Of a stretch of DNA of 64,000 nt, positions 8,484-17,397 are shown one piece after another; position 1 is the stretch's first letter; each line of letters begins with the position of its first letter. Under the pieces are notes generated by a model. That model did not search any database and had not been told where the DNA came from. It saw only the letters and a list, made by a program, of their open reading frames with translations. This DNA comes from JAUIIK01 sp963745675 (GTDB lineage Bacteria > Chloroflexota > Chloroflexia > Thermomicrobiales > CFX8): assembly GCA_963745675.1 (NCBI GenBank), contig CAVUYM010000018.1, forward strand, positions 682,001-746,000, in the 5' to 3' direction. A program made the position numbers and the translations under genes.

Positions 8484-9417
8484 TTGAAGCATCACCAACC
8501 GCGACTTACGAAGACGGCTGCAAGTCCGACGATTCCGGAAGGGATGAAAGAAGTCATCCTGTTTACCTCGCATCGTGGCGACGTACACGACTCACAAGTG
8601 TTCGTGATGAACCCTGACGGCAGTGACGAACAGCAGCTCACCACTGCGCGGGGCCATTCATGGGGCCCGCGAATCGCACCTGATGGCGAGACATTCCTCT
8701 TTTCTTCGGTCGCTCCCGGCGAGCACACCGTACACATCTGCAAGCGGCGGAGCCGAGCTCGGTTCCGGCAACCACGACGTTTATGTTTCCAACGGCGATG
8801 GCTCCGGAATCACCAACATTACCGTCAATTTCCTGTCGTGGGATAACGCCTGGTCATGGTCTCCGGATGGCTCATTGATTACGTTCATGTCCGACCGCGA
8901 TGGCAACTGGGAACTGTATACGATGACGCCCAGTGGCAGTAACATCAGGCGTCTGACGAATACGACATTCAACGAGGGTTGGCCTTCATGGACACCTGAT
9001 GGTCAACAAATTGTCTTTTCCTCGGACAGAACTGGCCAGTCCGAGATTTACATTATGAGGTGGGATGGATCAGACGTGCGCCAACTCACCGACCGGCCAG
9101 ATACGTACGATACCTATCCATTCATTTCGCCAGATGGGACGAAAATCGCCTTCTCCTCACAGGTAACAGAGGTCAATGAGGGGGAGATCTACGTGATGGA
9201 TCTTGACGGGCAGAATCTCACCCGGTTGACGAGCACCGCCGCCTTGAACTACGATCCATCTTGGTCACCCGATGGGAGCAAAATCGTCTTTGTTTCGGAC
9301 CGCGATGGCAATGACAATATCTATGTCATGAATGCCGATGGCTCGAACCAGACTCGGATAACGGACGATCCCGGCGAAGATACGACACCCAGTTGGGGCT
9401 ACATTCGGGTTCCCTAG
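8484..9417 (+). pseudogene. Kinase continuation: PD40/TolB-like beta-propeller (frameshifted)
   Basis: This is the sensor end of the kinase. Repeats of the PD40/WD40-like type are visible: VFVMNPDGSDEQQLT, ELYTMTPSGSNIRRLT, EIYIMRWDGSDVRQLT, EIYVMDLDGQNLTRLT and NIYVMNADGSNQTRIT, each followed by a 'PSWSPDGxxIxFxSDRDG' block. The first repeat is in one frame (to about 8745, HTVHI). The rest are in the next frame, where GSGNHDVYVSNGDG resumes. Such propellers on bacterial receptor kinases are thought to bind ligands or partner proteins outside the cell. Ends at a stop at 9417, 72 bp before the next gene. Confidence 0.75.
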
Positions 9418-9489
9418 CGTTGGTACGATATACGGGTTACGTCAATCAATATCCGACACCAGGATAGTTCGGTCGAGGAGCGAGATATC

Positions 9490-9891
9490 ATGGTAGAGCG
9501 ACAACTCGCTGATCTGTTGATTCAATCAGGGCTAGAACGCAACGTCGACATAGAAACGATTGTGAGCGAGTTGGCGGCGCTCACCCTTCCGACATTTGTT
9601 AACGCCGAAGTGTTTCGAACATCGCTGGTGGATATGCTGGAAACACGCCTGCGCCAGCAGACCGACGAGCGCATCCGCCGCTTACGTCAGCAGCTCGAGG
9701 TCTCAAGCAATTCCGTGGGACGGATTCAGCCACAACTTCAGCCAGATGCTGAGGAACCGATCACGATGAATGAGCCCGAGCCGGTTCGTGATGAGCAAAT
9801 GGTATCGATTGGCGAGCCAATAACGGCTGTCGAACCACCGGACATGCCGGAAGACGCGACAATGGTTTGGAAATCAAGGGATCCCGAGTAA
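9490..9891 (+). CDS. Hypothetical acidic protein with a coiled-coil segment
   Basis: 133 residues, no family recognised. Residues about 48-75 (SLVDMLETRLRQQTDERIRRLRQQLEVSS, with regular Leu/Arg spacing) should form a coiled coil. The C-terminal half is rich in Glu, Pro and Asp and probably unstructured. A strong GAGGAG at 9475-9480 precedes ATG 9490, which supports real translation. Its last 154 bp are antisense to the end of the cyclase gene on the other strand. As the gene follows the receptor kinase it could be a regulator or substrate, but there is no direct evidence. Confidence 0.6.
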   Translation: MVERQLADLLIQSGLERNVDIETIVSELAALTLPTFVNAEVFRTSLVDMLETRLRQQTDERIRRLRQQLEVSSNSVGRIQPQLQPDAEEPITMNEPEPVRDEQMVSIGEPITAVEPPDMPEDATMVWKSRDPE

Positions 9892-12254
9892 CGGGACGTT
9901 AATCCTTCGACTTCATCAGCCGAATCGTGCACCCGAATTACTTTATACGTCGAAACCGGATTGACTCGACCTTTTACGTATATTGCGCCTAGCTCTTCAA
10001 CATCCACGAATTGGGCAATTCGCTCATATGTTTCGCCGCTGATCAGAATTTCACCTGAGCGCGCTTCTGACTCAAGTCTCGCAGCAACGTTGACGACGTC
10101 ACCGATGGCTGTGTAGCTCATGTGCTGCGGCGTCCCAATGTTCCCCACGATAGCTTCACCTGCATGGATCCCTATGCCGAATCCAACATGGACGCCCGTT
10201 TCTTTACGCAAATCATTGAGTCGCTGAGACATCGCTACCGCAGCACGCACAGCCGCAAGTTCCCGATTCGGGAGATCGTCAACAGGCGCGCCAAAAATCG
10301 CCATCACGCCGTCACCGAGAAATTTGTCCAGCGTCCCAAGCTCCTCAAAGATCTCGTTCGTCGCCATCTCCAGGTAATGATTCAGAACGCGGACCACTTC
10401 TTCAGGCGTGTTTCTTTCGGAAAATCCTGTGAAACCGCGTACATCCGCAAACAAGATCGCGACATCATGACGGGTACCGCCGAGTTCCATCGCAGCCGGG
10501 TTGCTGAGCAATCGCTCCACAACCGAAGGGGCTAGATATCGCGAGAACAAGTCATGCTGACGCTTGCGTTCCTCAGCCTCGGAACGCCGGGCCTCTTCAA
10601 TAAGCACGTGGTCGGTACGATCGTTGAGGACAATCACGAAGCCACTTGCCTGTTCGTCATTGTCTCGGATGCGACCAATTCGGGCGGCGAGGATTACCCG
10701 CTCGCGCGAGCCGAGAGATCCTTCCCATTCGTTCGCCAACAAGATGGTCTGGTTACCGGACTCAACCTGTCCAACCAGTACGCGCAACCAGCTGGCAATT
10801 CGATTGGGGACGAGTGTGAACAACGAAGCACCAATCGCCTTCTCCTGTGAAATCTCAAGGATCTCGGCGGCCGATGGATTCCATTCTGTAACGATGCCAT
10901 CGCTATCGATCGCGATAAGTGCGCTGCTAAGAGATCGAATCAACGCGTCTTTCTGGCGCCTGGAAAACTCGAGCTCCTGCGTATGACGTACCAGCTCATC
11001 ATGCAGACGTGCGTTCTGAATTGCTGCGGCGGCTTGACTGCCAAATGAAACGAGCAGATCCATATCTGATTGGGCAAACGCAACCTCACCGGCAGAAGAG
11101 TCCACGTACAGCACACCCATACTTGCATCATGGATGATCAACGGCACACACAGTATCGAGCGGAGCGACATCGCCATGATGCTGTCGGACGAGCTGAACC
11201 GGGGATCATTCAAAGGGTTATCCAGAAGAACGGGGCGCTGTTCATTAAGAGCCTGTTCCGCGGCGCTATGGCTTGGTTCAAAAATGCTGGATCCACCCCA
11301 GATATCGTGGGCTACGCGCGTGACCAACGAACCATCCGGCTCGCAGAGCATGATCGCTACCCGTTCACCGCCACTCAGCGTCAACAGCCGTTTCAAGACA
11401 GAGTCGAGCGTCACGTCAAGTTCAGGGGACTTTGCGAGTTCGTAACCCAGCCGGCTTAGAAGTGCGATACGATCAAGTTGAGCCGACTCGCCGAGCGCTT
11501 CGCTTTCGATCGCGATCGTAGCTACGGTGACGTTGTCCGTTCCGCCACGTCGCTTTGCTTCCTCTATCAGGATTTGCGCCGCGTCCGCTTCGTACCGGCT
11601 GAGAATCACGGCGACGCTGGCATCGTCAACGTCGCGCGAGAGACCGTCCGAGCAAAGCATGACGATGTCACCCAGCTTCAGAGATTCTTCGGTCACGTCC
11701 ACCAGAATCTCATCCTGAATACCCAGGCAACGCGTAATAACGTTTCGGCGCGGATGATCTTCTGCTTCCTCGAGCGTCAGCTCACCAGCCCGAACCGCTC
11801 TCATCACCCAGGTATGGTCCTCGGTCAACTGACGAAGGTCACCGTCCCGCAGCAAGTAAGCACGCGATCGCCCGGCATGCGCAACGATGAGTTGCTGCTC
11901 GATGACGGCCACTGCCAGAACCGTGGCGCCGAATAATGAAGCTGCGGGAGTATCTGGCTCGTTTTGCGCAAACAGTAATCCGTTGGTGCGCTCGATCGCT
12001 GCACGCAACCTGCTAGCCGGATCAGGAATCGCCGAATCCCAATAGGCGTCGGAAACGGCCCTGGCGGCCAGTCGGCTTGCTCGCAACGCCTGGTCGCCAC
12101 CCCCGAGGCCGTCGGCGATTACCCAGAGGGAACCTTTCTGGATACGTTCTAATGGTCCTGATGGCTCCCTGAAAACCAGGCAGTCCGCATTGACCGCCCG
12201 AACCAGGCCCGGGTCAGTTGCCGAGGTTGATCGAACGGTCGCGGTCCTCTGCAT
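9738..12254 (-). CDS. PP2C phosphatase - GAF - PAS - class III adenylate cyclase fusion
   Basis: 838 residues in four parts. Residues 1-245 are a PP2C Ser/Thr phosphatase (NADCLVF, VIADGLGGG, CSDGLSRDVDD and GGTDNVTV carry the metal-binding Asp residues). About 260-415 is a GAF domain. About 440-560 is a PAS domain (IDSDGIVTEWNPSAAEIL). About 590-770 is a class III nucleotide cyclase. In the cyclase, the metal Asp residues are in LFADVRGFTGF (about 600) and LGDGVMAIFG (about 645). The purine-specifying Lys (DKFLGDG) and Asp (IGDVVNVAARLE) are those of adenylate cyclases. The protein should therefore dephosphorylate proteins and make cAMP under control of ligand and redox/light-type sensors. 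The last 50 or so residues after VIRVHD look like read-through across the opposite gene; a shifted TAA lies near 9910, so the natural end may be earlier. It is last in a minus-strand run with a ThiF-like enzyme and an acyl-CoA synthetase. Confidence 0.88.
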   Translation of the reverse strand: MQRTATVRSTSATDPGLVRAVNADCLVFREPSGPLERIQKGSLWVIADGLGGGDQALRASRLAARAVSDAYWDSAIPDPASRLRAAIERTNGLLFAQNEPDTPAASLFGATVLAVAVIEQQLIVAHAGRSRAYLLRDGDLRQLTEDHTWVMRAVRAGELTLEEAEDHPRRNVITRCLGIQDEILVDVTEESLKLGDIVMLCSDGLSRDVDDASVAVILSRYEADAAQILIEEAKRRGGTDNVTVATIAIESEALGESAQLDRIALLSRLGYELAKSPELDVTLDSVLKRLLTLSGGERVAIMLCEPDGSLVTRVAHDIWGGSSIFEPSHSAAEQALNEQRPVLLDNPLNDPRFSSSDSIMAMSLRSILCVPLIIHDASMGVLYVDSSAGEVAFAQSDMDLLVSFGSQAAAAIQNARLHDELVRHTQELEFSRRQKDALIRSLSSALIAIDSDGIVTEWNPSAAEILEISQEKAIGASLFTLVPNRIASWLRVLVGQVESGNQTILLANEWEGSLGSRERVILAARIGRIRDNDEQASGFVIVLNDRTDHVLIEEARRSEAEERKRQHDLFSRYLAPSVVERLLSNPAAMELGGTRHDVAILFADVRGFTGFSERNTPEEVVRVLNHYLEMATNEIFEELGTLDKFLGDGVMAIFGAPVDDLPNRELAAVRAAVAMSQRLNDLRKETGVHVGFGIGIHAGEAIVGNIGTPQHMSYTAIGDVVNVAARLESEARSGEILISGETYERIAQFVDVEELGAIYVKGRVNPVSTYKVIRVHDSADEVEGLTSRYSGSLDFQTIVASSGMSGGSTAVIGSPIDTICSSRTGSGSFIVIGSSASG

Positions 12255-12310
12255 ATCGCGTAGTCATCTCTAACTTGCTACTAGAACCGTCACTGTCGAG
12301 AGGTCGCACG

Positions 12311-13297
12311 CTATCCGTGCGCTCTGGACTGGCTCCGTTTGGAACTCGAAGATGGTTCACGCTGCGAGCGCCGAAATTCACTATTTAGGCGGTACAGTGC
12401 GCGTAGACGCTTGACCATTACTCGGGCGCGTTCACCTACAGGGCGCAACATCGTTGGCACATCGCATATAACCTGCCGCTTGATCGGGCGCCCAGCAAGA
12501 ATTTCGATTACCGCAGGCAATGTCATCACACCGAACAAGTTGGCTGTGTAGACGATCTGTGGAAAGCCTTCTCGTTCGCCTCGTATTTGACGCCCCAATT
12601 CTCCGATGATCTCGATCGGAAGCGCCGCTATAGGAACGACGCGTCTCAAGAATTGAAACGGCTGAATTGTATGAACCTCGTCGGCACCGACCTTGCCATG
12701 CAGAATTCGCACTGACGCCCGGCGATAGTCGTAGATGTGCAGGAGCTGCAATCCGGCGACATCGTAGCCGGAGATAACCGGTTTGCCGTATCGATGCGCA
12801 TGTTCATGAAGCAAGTATTTCATCACAAGTGGTTTCTGCGTCGTCACATCGACACCGTCGACAATGAGATCCACCTGTTGGACAAGTCGATCGACATTTT
12901 CCTCCGTGATGCCGTTATGTTCCACCGTGATCGAAGCGTATGGATTGATGTCGAGAACTCGTTCGCGGAGCGCCTCAGCCTTGTTCCGGCCGATATCCTG
13001 GAGTCGCATATTTTGCCGGTTAAGATTGTGCAGGTCGTACGTATCAGGTTCAACAAGCACCAACTGCTCGGCGCCAAAGCGCACCAGAGGCTCAACCGCC
13101 GCACCGCCCACCGATCCACAACCGGCAATAAGGATCACCGACGTGCGCAAGCGCTGCTGGTCTTCGTCCGCAATCACCCCGGCGTTGCGCGTGGTGAACT
13201 GACTGTAGAAGACATCATGCGGCGGAAGTGAAATCTCTTCGCCCGTCGACAAGCGATGTTGAACGAGTTCACTTTCGCCATTTCCAGCAGCAACCAC
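12311..13297 (-). CDS. ThiF/MoeB/HesA-family E1-like adenylyltransferase
   Basis: Contains the nucleotide-binding motif LIAGCGSVGGAAVEPL (about residues 55-70) and the following VEPDTYDLHNLNRQNM, with the Arg/Gln/Asn that contact ATP and magnesium in ubiquitin-activating-type enzymes. The segment LIVDGVDVTTQKPLV matches the family's crossover region. No CxxC zinc site is obvious and no ubiquitin-like or ThiS/MoaD partner is encoded nearby, so the acceptor is unknown. GTG 13297 is chosen because GGAAGGA lies 7 bases upstream; the frame is open to a TTG at 13333. It lies 74 bp after the acyl-CoA synthetase and 57 bp before the cyclase gene on the same strand, so an operon is likely. Confidence 0.78.
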   Translation of the reverse strand: MVAAGNGESELVQHRLSTGEEISLPPHDVFYSQFTTRNAGVIADEDQQRLRTSVILIAGCGSVGGAAVEPLVRFGAEQLVLVEPDTYDLHNLNRQNMRLQDIGRNKAEALRERVLDINPYASITVEHNGITEENVDRLVQQVDLIVDGVDVTTQKPLVMKYLLHEHAHRYGKPVISGYDVAGLQLLHIYDYRRASVRILHGKVGADEVHTIQPFQFLRRVVPIAALPIEIIGELGRQIRGEREGFPQIVYTANLFGVMTLPAVIEILAGRPIKRQVICDVPTMLRPVGERARVMVKRLRALYRLNSEFRRSQREPSSSSKRSQSRAHG

Positions 13298-13371
13298 GCA
13301 ACGTTCCTTCCAAGCACTCCGGCACCTTCCCAATCGGTCGGCGTCCGAATCTCTTTCGTTCGTATTATGAC

Positions 13372-14955
13372 CTATCTGGCCGAAGGACCTACCGGTACCC
13401 CCGCGCGAAGTTCTTCGACGCGCGTTTTGACGTCCATGCGCTTGATCTTGAGTGTATGGGTAATAGGAAATTCGTCATCAGGCCAGATTGTCACCCCGCG
13501 AATCCGCTGATGTGGCGCTAAATCGGCGTTCGCAGCACGCAAGATCTCGTCAAGATTGGCGCTCTCATCTGACAGTTTCACAACAGCGTGTACTTCGGGA
13601 TCATGGTCAGGTCCCATCCCGAGCACGACCGCCTCAGCGACTGCCGGGTCGCGCACCAACAAGGGTTCGATGTCCTCGGGGTGCACCTTCATACCGTTGG
13701 ATAAGACGATCATGTTTTTCAGGCGTCCCTTCAAATGGACACGCCCACTTTTGTCGATGGTGCCTAGATCCCCCGTCCGATACCAATCGCCTTCGAAACT
13801 CTCAGCGGTAGCCTCGGGATTCTGCCAGTATCCCAACGTGATATTGGGGCCGCGAACAAGGATCTCACCGGCTTCGCTGATCTTCAGCTCGACGCCCGGC
13901 AGCGGTCTTCCGATTGACTCAGGATCCCGATCGTTCGGTGTATTTGCGGTCACCAACGGCGAGCCTTCGGTCATGCCGTAACCCTGCACGACTTTTACGC
14001 CGAGCTGTTCCCACCAACGAGATAAAGCCGGATCCAGATATGCGCCTCCGACAAGGAAACACTCAAATGCTCCGCCGAAACGCTCGTGGATAGCGCCAAA
14101 TATCTTCCGGCGCGCAGCAAGTGGCAGGTAACGGGCTATCCGGTGGGATAGGCTAAACTGCCGCTCGCGCCCCTGGCGGGACAATTCCCGCTCAATGCCG
14201 GACCGGAAGAGCTGCAGGACCTGGGGAACGCAAAGCATATGAGTAACGCGTTCTTCGGACATCGCCTTGAATATGACATCTGGACGCAGGCTACGAATAT
14301 AGGTGATCGATGATCCACCAGAGAGCGGAGTCATCAGGCCAATAGTTTGCTCGAACATGTGACTCAAGGGCAGGAGCGACAGCAGCCGGATATCCGGGGT
14401 CGTCTCTAGCGCATTGCGAGCCATGTCAACGTTGCTGACGATATTGCGATTGGTCAGCATCACCCCTTTCGGCGCGCCGGTCGTGCCTGACGTGAAGACG
14501 AGTTCCGCCACGTCATCGGGGTGAACAGGAGAATCCTCCAGGGGAAATGGTGCCGCAGATTTCGTGATCGCAACGAGATCATCAATTAAGGTATACGAAT
14601 TCGGCGGCGCGCTGAGCGCCTTCAACTGCTCAGTACCCAGAAAGTAATGTACCGGTTGCGTCTGTTCCGCAACGCGTAGTACGAGATCTTCTCGACTGCG
14701 TAGGTCAATGGGGATACCAACCGCGCCGACAATCTGGGCACCAAAGTAGGCTGCGACCCATTCCGGACAGTTCGCGCCCCAGAAAATGACTCGATCCCCC
14801 TTTGCAATGCCTTGCCCCACCAGATATCCGGCGACACGACTGGAAATGTCGGCGAGTTGGGCATAGCTCCAGCTCTCTGAACCAGCGGCCTTGACTGCTG
14901 GCAGTGATCCATAGCGCTTGGCCGACTGCACGAGGATTTCACAAATGGTTTCCAA
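13372..14955 (-). CDS. Long-chain acyl-CoA synthetase / AMP-forming ligase
   Basis: ANL-superfamily enzyme that activates a carboxylic acid with ATP and usually joins it to CoA. The P-loop-like TSGTTGAPKGVM, the VQGYGMTEGSP adenine motif, the YRTGDLG Asp motif and the C-terminal GRLKNMIVLSNGMKV hinge are all present. The size (about 527 aa) and the LPLSHMFEQT segment fit FadD-type ligases. The start is placed at TTG 14955, since CCGGAGG ends 5 bases upstream and the protein then begins LETICEILVQSAKRYG, a normal family start. Frames from 14997 (ATG) or 15030 (TTG) are also open. First gene of the ligase - ThiF - cyclase run. Confidence 0.85.
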   Translation of the reverse strand: METICEILVQSAKRYGSLPAVKAAGSESWSYAQLADISSRVAGYLVGQGIAKGDRVIFWGANCPEWVAAYFGAQIVGAVGIPIDLRSREDLVLRVAEQTQPVHYFLGTEQLKALSAPPNSYTLIDDLVAITKSAAPFPLEDSPVHPDDVAELVFTSGTTGAPKGVMLTNRNIVSNVDMARNALETTPDIRLLSLLPLSHMFEQTIGLMTPLSGGSSITYIRSLRPDVIFKAMSEERVTHMLCVPQVLQLFRSGIERELSRQGRERQFSLSHRIARYLPLAARRKIFGAIHERFGGAFECFLVGGAYLDPALSRWWEQLGVKVVQGYGMTEGSPLVTANTPNDRDPESIGRPLPGVELKISEAGEILVRGPNITLGYWQNPEATAESFEGDWYRTGDLGTIDKSGRVHLKGRLKNMIVLSNGMKVHPEDIEPLLVRDPAVAEAVVLGMGPDHDPEVHAVVKLSDESANLDEILRAANADLAPHQRIRGVTIWPDDEFPITHTLKIKRMDVKTRVEELRAGVPVGPSAR

Positions 14956-15224
14956 GATAGCCTCCGGAATCTCGACGATAACCGTCAAAGCGCCCATGTC
15001 GCGGGACTTGGAATCATATACTTTCGACAAAGATGCCCATGTGAATGGTCGGGAAAACGTGAGTTTCAGGGATCAATATGACGACCCCCAGCATGAATCA
15101 CCAGGGGTCGCACACATTCCAGTCTCAATTCGACCTCAGTCTTACGACGATCTCCAGCAACCTGGACACAGTCGCACAACGGCGCTCAAAGCGTGACGTT
15201 ACTTGACCGGGAACACCGCCACGT

Positions 15225-15461
15225 TTAGGTCGTCGTGGTGGTGGTAGTGGTTGTCGTTGTCAACCAGGTCGTCAAGCCCGTCCAGGTCGTGTCAGTTGCG
15301 GTGTAACCGGTAACTTCATCGGTCGTGCCAGTGGTGCCGGTCGTCGTCGCCGTCTCCAGGATATAAGTCAGCAGCGTTTGCTGCGTCGGCGTCAAGGTTG
15401 CATGCAGTTCCTTGAGCTGGTCGACGAGTGTCGTCGCATCTTGAGTCGTCGTCGTCGTCAT
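15225..15461 (-). CDS. Small Thr-rich protein with a polythreonine C-terminus
   Basis: 78 residues from ATG 15461. It begins with a run of five Thr, continues with an amphipathic helix-like stretch (DATTLVDQLKELHATLTP, TQQTLLTYILETA), then a Thr/Gly-rich region with two Trp, and ends in a run of eleven Thr. Over a third of the residues are Thr. The first half recalls leader-like small proteins with an 'LTxxQQxLLxxIL' helix, while the tail looks like an intrinsically disordered or modifiable segment. An in-frame ATG at 15485 would add eight residues. No strong ribosome binding site is visible. It lies 88 bp downstream of the patatin gene on the same strand. Function unknown. Confidence 0.5.
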   Translation of the reverse strand: MTTTTTQDATTLVDQLKELHATLTPTQQTLLTYILETATTTGTTGTTDEVTGYTATDTTWTGLTTWLTTTTTTTTTTT

Positions 15462-15549
15462 CCGGTGACCCCATTCCGTATACATAAGTTGATTCACACG
15501 CCACGAAACTAGCACATTCGTCGCGTAGCTGTCAATCACTGGCTTGGTG

Positions 15550-17397
15550 CTACGTCTCCACCTTTTCTCGAATCCATGGCAAAGCGGCAGAGAGGCGTGG
15601 TAATGCCGCTTCTGCGGCAGTCCGACCAACCTCGATGAACGGCTTACCCTCTCCGAAAGCTCGCAAACCCCAGCCCTCAGTATCCGGGAAAGTCGGCTCG
15701 ATGGTTATGGTTCCTAGTGATGAAGACTCAGTGACAATGCTTCCCTGCATGATGTCAATCGCTCGAGTTATCGTTTGGATCACACCTTCGGGTGAGCCAG
15801 ACGGCGCATGCGATTCCGCTTCAAGTGTCGGTACACGAAAGCGTCGGGCGAGCTTGACGGCGATCACGATGTCGGCTCCCATGTTTGCAACCGCGTCGCT
15901 GGGCAGTGGATTAATGACGCCGCCGTCGACGAGCATCAGATTGCCTATAGGGACGGCTGGATATGCTCCAGGGATCGCCATACTGGCGAGAATAGCCGGC
16001 CACAATAGCCCCCGATTGAAAACCACCTCACGGCCCGTATTTAGATCCGCGGTAATAATGGCGAGTGGGATCCTCAAATCTTCGATGCGCCTGTCGCGCG
16101 CGATCCTTTGCAATCCATCCCGCAACCCGGAATTTGAAAGCATCGAGTGGCGTGGGACCGTTATCTTGAATGCCCGGCGTCCCATCCAATCGATGATTCG
16201 TTCACATGTCGCAGTCGGAAACCCGACTGCGTAGGCCGATGCAATCGCTGCCCCGATGCTCGTACCCGCGATGAAATCAACCGGGATGTTCCAGCTTTCG
16301 ATTGCGCTAAGCACGCCGATATGTGCATACCCTCTGATCGAGCCAGCCCCGAGGGCAAGCCCAACTTTCTGATTAGTTATGTCACGCGCTGCCCAGCCCA
16401 ACGCTCTGCCCGCCGGTCGATCAATCGGCAGCACTCCTAACTTCAGATCCTCGCGTTCAGAGGCTAGCGGCTCTGCCACCGAAATAACGCCACTAGAATT
16501 CGGACCGATCCTTCGGGACGACTCCGACCAGCCGCGTAAGGCATGGGACGCAGCACCCTGTTTCGCTCGATCAAATCGTCCAATTTCTCCGATCAGCGTA
16601 ACCCTGTTCGCCTCAAGAGGGAGCGTCGACTGCGGGTCGCGTACTTCGACAAGCACATGCTCATACCGCTCGCAAAGCGCTTGCACTGTTTGCAATATTC
16701 GCTCCGGTGCGAACTCCCTGACCTGGTTCGCAATCATCAATTCTGCGCCTTCATGGAGATCGGAAGCATTCCGCTCGGCGGACACCGGACGCGAGGCCCA
16801 TACATCCGTCAGGATGCGAGCCGCCGCCAACGCTTGAAGATCGGGATCAAGTGGATCGCTACTGAGTACGACAAAGAGCGTCGACCGTCTACTGTGCCAG
16901 GCGACGCTGCAAGCCAGTGCCCAGCCCATGATCCCTGGAGCTCCCTCGTTTATCAGGATAGTCACGCGACCCCTGCGATGTTGGACCGCTCGCCGATTGG
17001 TCTGTGCTAGTCGCGTCGCCAGAATAGTCCCTAAGTTACGATAAAGCTGGGGAAATTTGGCGAAGAACTGGTCAACTTCCAGGACTCCCAGTACCAGCAC
17101 CTCGACCTCATCGGATGCCCGGACGGTCGCAGACACCGATTCACCGGTGAGAAGTGACATTTCGCCAATCGTGTCCCCGCGCCCAACGGTCGATATCTGG
17201 TGCTCTACGCCGGCTAAATCAACGATTGAAACGGTCACATGTCCGGACACGATGATATACATCTCGCTCGGCGCATCGCCCTCTGCCAAAATGATGCTGC
17301 CAGCTGGAAAGCGACGTTTCTCGAGGCTGCTATCGAGCTGCTCGAGCTCCTCGGTGGTTAGTCCGTCGAGAAACGAACCATTTGGCGTCTGCACCAC
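15550..17397 (-). CDS. cNMP-binding / patatin-like phospholipase (NTE/RssA type)
   Basis: 615 residues. Residues about 10-125 are a cyclic-nucleotide-binding domain (FPAGSIILAEGDAPSEMYIIVSG, then GDTIGEMSLLTGESVSATVRA, the phosphate-binding cassette). The middle (145-320) is the linker domain seen in bacterial NTE-like proteins. Residues about 343-530 are a patatin domain with the oxyanion segment ALGAGSIRGYAHIGVL, the nucleophile elbow GTSIGAA and the dyad Asp in LVDGGV. The enzyme should hydrolyse acyl esters of phospholipids or lysophospholipids at the membrane when cAMP or a related ligand binds. The GTG start has AGGAG 5 bases upstream. An adenylate cyclase and an acyl-CoA synthetase are encoded just downstream on the same strand. 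Confidence 0.87.
   Translation of the reverse strand: MVQTPNGSFLDGLTTEELEQLDSSLEKRRFPAGSIILAEGDAPSEMYIIVSGHVTVSIVDLAGVEHQISTVGRGDTIGEMSLLTGESVSATVRASDEVEVLVLGVLEVDQFFAKFPQLYRNLGTILATRLAQTNRRAVQHRRGRVTILINEGAPGIMGWALACSVAWHSRRSTLFVVLSSDPLDPDLQALAAARILTDVWASRPVSAERNASDLHEGAELMIANQVREFAPERILQTVQALCERYEHVLVEVRDPQSTLPLEANRVTLIGEIGRFDRAKQGAASHALRGWSESSRRIGPNSSGVISVAEPLASEREDLKLGVLPIDRPAGRALGWAARDITNQKVGLALGAGSIRGYAHIGVLSAIESWNIPVDFIAGTSIGAAIASAYAVGFPTATCERIIDWMGRRAFKITVPRHSMLSNSGLRDGLQRIARDRRIEDLRIPLAIITADLNTGREVVFNRGLLWPAILASMAIPGAYPAVPIGNLMLVDGGVINPLPSDAVANMGADIVIAVKLARRFRVPTLEAESHAPSGSPEGVIQTITRAIDIMQGSIVTESSSLGTITIEPTFPDTEGWGLRAFGEGKPFIEVGRTAAEAALPRLSAALPWIREKVET

Noticed and set aside
15079..15111. 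Hairpin with GACCCC and GGGGTC arms upstream of the acyl-CoA synthetase
   Set aside because: No T-run on either strand and the inner arms pair poorly; a function could not be supported.
15230..15260. GTGGTGGTAGTGGTTGTC run as a possible CRISPR or satellite repeat
   Set aside because: It is the codon repeat for the polythreonine tail of the small protein; no spacers or regular units.
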